64,000 bases of DNA from Methylobacterium fujisawaense (GTDB lineage: Bacteria > Pseudomonadota > Alphaproteobacteria > Rhizobiales > Beijerinckiaceae). Shown here piece after piece: positions 61,707-64,000 of this stretch. The position numbers were made by a program, and so were the translations under genes. The stretch covers positions 1-64,000 of the forward strand of contig NZ_JACJIM010000009.1 in NCBI RefSeq assembly GCF_014138435.1. The letters are read 5' to 3'. The first letter of the stretch is position 1; each line of letters begins with the position of its first letter. The notes below the pieces were generated by a model. It was not told the origin of the DNA. It was given only the letters and a program-made list of their open reading frames with translations, and ran no database searches.

Positions 61707-62429
61707 TCAGGATCCGCGCTTGTCCACCGAACCCCGGCGGCCCGTGCCGCCGGCCATCTGACGGAACCACTTGCGATGATGGCGGTAGGCCCAGCCGCCC
61801 GTGACCGTGCCGCGGACCATCGCCCGGCCGGTGCCGCGGACCCAGATGCCGGCGTAGATGTGCACCACGATGATCGCGATGGCGATCACCGCGGCGAGGG
61901 AGTGGGCCAGGAGCGCCCAGCGCTGGGTCTCGATGGAGGTGAGGCCGCCGAAATAGGTGTTCCAGATCACGAGCCCGGTGACGAACATCACGCCGATCAG
62001 CGCGGTCTGCCCCCAGAACACACCCTTCTGTCCGGCATTGTACTTGCCGAGCTCCGGGAGCCGGTCCTCACGGTTGGTGACCACGTCGCCGATATGCTTC
62101 GTCCACTCGACATCGTCCTTGTTGGGGATGTTGAGCTTCCAGAACCGCACGAACAGGAAGAAGAAGCTGACCGCCAGCGCCACGCCGAACCAGGGATGGA
62201 TCGCCCGGGTCGCCTGCCCGCCGCCGAACAGGCCGGTGAGCGAGAACAGGTAGGGCGTGAACATCGCCAGGCCCGACAGGGTCAGCAGCGTGAACAGGAT
62301 CGCGGTGATCCAGTGGTTCACGCGCTGCACGCCGGTGTAGCGCGGGACGTACAGCACCTCCGTCGCCTCGGACTTGGCGTGGTGCAGGGGGCGGGGATCG
62401 CCGTCCCGGATGTCGCGGTGGATCGTCAT
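61707..62429 (-). CDS. fdoI: Formate dehydrogenase cytochrome b subunit (gamma)
   Basis: This 240-residue four-helix cytochrome b anchors the periplasmic dehydrogenase and reduces quinone. Heme-ligand His candidates include those in TGVQRVNHWI near 33-42, AIHPWFGVAL near 75-84 and ALLAHSLAAVIAI near 171-183, with further His in VVHIYAG. The N-terminal RYTGVQRVNHW motif and the C-terminal GTVTGGWAYRHHRKWFRQ are typical of FdoI/FdnI. It lies 315 bp downstream of fdoH, the gap being filled by a PE1 element. Confidence 0.92.
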   Translation of the reverse strand: MTIHRDIRDGDPRPLHHAKSEATEVLYVPRYTGVQRVNHWITAILFTLLTLSGLAMFTPYLFSLTGLFGGGQATRAIHPWFGVALAVSFFFLFVRFWKLNIPNKDDVEWTKHIGDVVTNREDRLPELGKYNAGQKGVFWGQTALIGVMFVTGLVIWNTYFGGLTSIETQRWALLAHSLAAVIAIAIIVVHIYAGIWVRGTGRAMVRGTVTGGWAYRHHRKWFRQMAGGTGRRGSVDKRGS

Positions 62430-62744
62430 CGACCTTCACTCGCCTGATGCGGCGCCGGCCCTGCGCCTCGGCGGAGGGGGCTCTGAAATTCAGGATAGGG
62501 CCTCTGGGCCCCGCCGTCTTCGGTTATCCGATCCCGCCCGTTTCCGAAGGGATCGCGGGTCCCCTCTCCCGTGCGGGAGAGGGACAGGGTGAGGGATGAG
62601 GACGATCCGGAGAAGGCGCAACCCGATCCCACGTCGACGACGTGCTCGATCCTGAACCTTCTCGACCCTCACCCCAACCCTCTCCCGCACGGGAGAGGGG
62701 GCGCGTCGCGTCTCCCGGGCTGCATTGGCAGCCCGGGATGCCGA
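62430..62744. other. Intra-operon gap between fdoH and fdoI
   Basis: 315 bp without a gene. It is filled by the second PE1 copy, with about 100 bp on one side and 40 bp on the other. Formate dehydrogenase operons usually have fdoH and fdoI nearly adjacent, so this looks like an insertion between them. Confidence 0.7.
62554..62701 (-). repeat. Palindromic element PE1, copy B
   Basis: The inverted counterpart of copy A at 7847-7993. Reading the minus strand it gives the same order: CCCTCTCCC/GGGAGAGGG hairpin, TTGGGGTGAGGG, TCAGGATCGAGCA, a variable middle, CATCCCTCACCC, a second hairpin and ACCCGCG. Outside the variable middle the copies are nearly identical, although 54.7 kb apart. Confidence 0.85.
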
Positions 62745-63680
62745 TCAATGCGGCCGGGCCTCGCCGCCGCCGGTCTCCCGGCGCTTGGCCTCGTCGTATT
62801 CGACCGCCTCTTCCTCCTCTTCGGGCACGACCTCGTTGGGGCCGGCCGTCACGTAGTGGAAGAAGCCCGCCACCGCGGCGAAGCCCATGGCGGCGAGACC
62901 GAACACCTTCGCTCCGCCCTTCCAGAAGGCGACGAGCGGCGAGATCTTCGGATCGTTCGGCAGACCGGCGTAGAGGCTCGGCTGGTCGGCGTGGTGCAGC
63001 ACGTACATGACGTGCGTGCCGCCGACGCCGGCCGGGTCGTAGAGGCCGGCATGCGCGAAGCCGCGCGACTTCAGATCCTCGACGCGGTCATGCGCCTGGT
63101 CGATCATGGCCTGCTTGGTGCCGAACATGATCGAGCCGGTCGGGCAGGCCTTGGCGCAGGCCGGAGCCTGACCCACCGCCACCCGGTCCGAGCACAGGGT
63201 GCACTTGTACGCCTTGTGGTCGGTCTGGCTGATGCGCGGGATGTTGAAGGGGCAACCCTTCACGCAATAGCCGCAGCCGATGCAGTTCTCCTCGATGAAG
63301 TCGACGATGCCGTTGGAGTACTGCACGATGGCGCCGGGGGACGGGCAGGCCTTCAGGCAGCCCGGCTCGGTGCAGTGCATGCAGCCGTCCTTGCGGATCA
63401 GCCATTCGAGGTTCTGGGTCTCGGGGTTCTCGTACTCGGTGAACCGCATCAGGGTCCACGACTTCGGGGTGAGGTCGTGGGGATTCTGATACGTGCCCGT
63501 GTTGACGCCGATATCGTCGCGGAGGTCGTTCCACTCCTCGCAGGCCGATTGGCAGGCCTTGCAGCCGATGCACTTCGACACGTCGATGAGCTTGGCGACC
63601 TCCACCTGGCGGCGGATCTCCGGCGGCGTCTCCGTGGAGGCGGAACGCTGGCGGATGTCGAGGGAGCTGTAGTCAGCCAT
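62745..63680 (-). CDS. fdoH: Formate dehydrogenase iron-sulfur subunit (beta)
   Basis: This 311-residue subunit passes electrons from the catalytic subunit to the cytochrome. Four [4Fe-4S] cluster motifs are visible: CIGCKACQSAC near residue 37, CMHCTEPGCLKAC near 100, CIGCGYCVKGC near 134, and CTLC with ACAKACP near 162-182. A C-terminal transmembrane helix (about 265-285) anchors it facing the periplasm, and the tail is acidic. It starts 13 bp after the fdoG stop, so the two are coupled. Confidence 0.95.
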   Translation of the reverse strand: MADYSSLDIRQRSASTETPPEIRRQVEVAKLIDVSKCIGCKACQSACEEWNDLRDDIGVNTGTYQNPHDLTPKSWTLMRFTEYENPETQNLEWLIRKDGCMHCTEPGCLKACPSPGAIVQYSNGIVDFIEENCIGCGYCVKGCPFNIPRISQTDHKAYKCTLCSDRVAVGQAPACAKACPTGSIMFGTKQAMIDQAHDRVEDLKSRGFAHAGLYDPAGVGGTHVMYVLHHADQPSLYAGLPNDPKISPLVAFWKGGAKVFGLAAMGFAAVAGFFHYVTAGPNEVVPEEEEEAVEYDEAKRRETGGGEARPH

Positions 63681-63693
63681 GATTCAGCTCCCC

Positions 63694-64000
63694 TTACGCG
63701 ACGGCATCGGACGGAGGCGTGGTCGGCTCGATATTCACGAGCCAGGCCTTGAACTCCGGCGTCTCGGTGTTCGCGTCGCCCACGACCGGCGTGAGCGAGT
63801 TCGGGTGCCATCCTTTCTTGGTGTGGCCCATGAAGCCCCAGTGCTGCGGGATGCCGACGACGTGGACCGGCTTGCCGTCGCAGATCAGCGGCTTGATGCG
63901 CTTCGTCACCACGGCCTTCGCCTTCAGGGAGCCGCGCTTCGACCAGACGCGGACCCAGCCGCCCTTGGCGATGCCCTTCTCCTTGGCGAGTTCCTCCGAG
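63694..64000 (-). CDS. fdoG: Formate dehydrogenase catalytic subunit (alpha), C-terminal part
   Basis: Partial: only the last 102 or so codons are in the window; the gene continues past the right edge. The visible part is the C-terminal molybdopterin-dinucleotide-binding domain of a formate dehydrogenase-N/O type enzyme: SEELAKEKGIAKGGWVRVWS, LKAKAVVTKRIKPL, VHVVGIPQHWGFMGHTKKG and NSLTPVVGDANTETPEFKAWLVNIE in short pieces. With fdoH, fdoI and fdhE it forms a membrane-bound respiratory complex like Fdh3 of methylotrophs. Catalytic Sec/Cys and iron-sulfur sites lie outside the window. Confidence 0.92.
   Translation of the reverse strand, partial: SEELAKEKGIAKGGWVRVWSKRGSLKAKAVVTKRIKPLICDGKPVHVVGIPQHWGFMGHTKKGWHPNSLTPVVGDANTETPEFKAWLVNIEPTTPPSDAVA

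Overview
The window is one continuous stretch of a GC-rich alphaproteobacterial chromosome. It most resembles the Methylobacterium/Methylorubrum group. That placement is inferred from three things: an EcfG-type general stress sigma factor, a membrane-bound formate dehydrogenase cluster of the Fdh3 kind, and gene-dense GC-rich DNA dotted with short palindromic repeats. I see no phage, insertion sequence, integrase, tRNA, rRNA or CRISPR array. Almost every gene belongs to a known family, so the novelty lies in fusions, a degenerate ATPase, operators and dispersed palindromic elements.

Layout. 0.3-2.3 kb (+): phosphatidylserine decarboxylase, phosphatidylserine synthase and MscL. 2.3-5.0 kb (-): a small protein, a DUF1236 exported protein, an EcfG sigma factor with an anti-sigma NepR-like segment fused to its N-terminus, and a class II glutamine amidotransferase. 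5.1-16.8 kb (-): one long, tightly overlapping respiratory operon. It encodes Alternative Complex III (actA, actB, a fused actCD, actE, actF), a small unassigned membrane protein, and an A2-type caa3 cytochrome c oxidase (coxB, coxA, coxC, subunit IV). It looks like a quinol-to-oxygen branch made as a unit. Divergent from it is an 861-residue ABC exporter-like protein whose nucleotide-binding motifs have decayed.

20-27 kb: envelope and housekeeping genes (YafK-type L,D-transpeptidase fold, MBL hydrolase, complex-I NDUFA9-like SDR, sugar epimerase) and a methyltransferase/Rrf2 pair sharing an operator-like dyad. 27-37.3 kb: a dicarboxylate beta-oxidation (pim-like) locus. The minus arm carries a class III CoA-transferase, an IclR regulator, an enoyl-CoA hydratase/isomerase and a flavin oxidoreductase. 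The plus arm carries pimF, pimB, pimC and pimD. Two perfect 15-bp palindromes lie between the arms. 37.4-45.6 kb: a TPR lipoprotein, purEK, two YdcH-like proteins, propionyl-CoA synthetase, and a CopG-like regulator with a PHB-depolymerase-type esterase.

45.7-60.5 kb: mixed metabolic genes: a PLA2-like secreted protein, an OYE-family reductase, a DUF2233 protein, an MFS/amidohydrolase pair, a cupin-XRE regulator divergent from an omega-aminotransferase, a PRISE-like reductase, an M20 peptidase, a LysR/nitronate monooxygenase pair, an L,D-transpeptidase and two small exported proteins. 60.7-64.0 kb (-): a formate dehydrogenase locus (fdoG 3' end, fdoH, fdoI, fdhE), cut by the right edge.

A recurrent pattern is that large palindromic elements occupy the few sizeable gaps inside otherwise tight operons: coxB/coxA, pimF/pimB, pimC/pimD and fdoH/fdoI.
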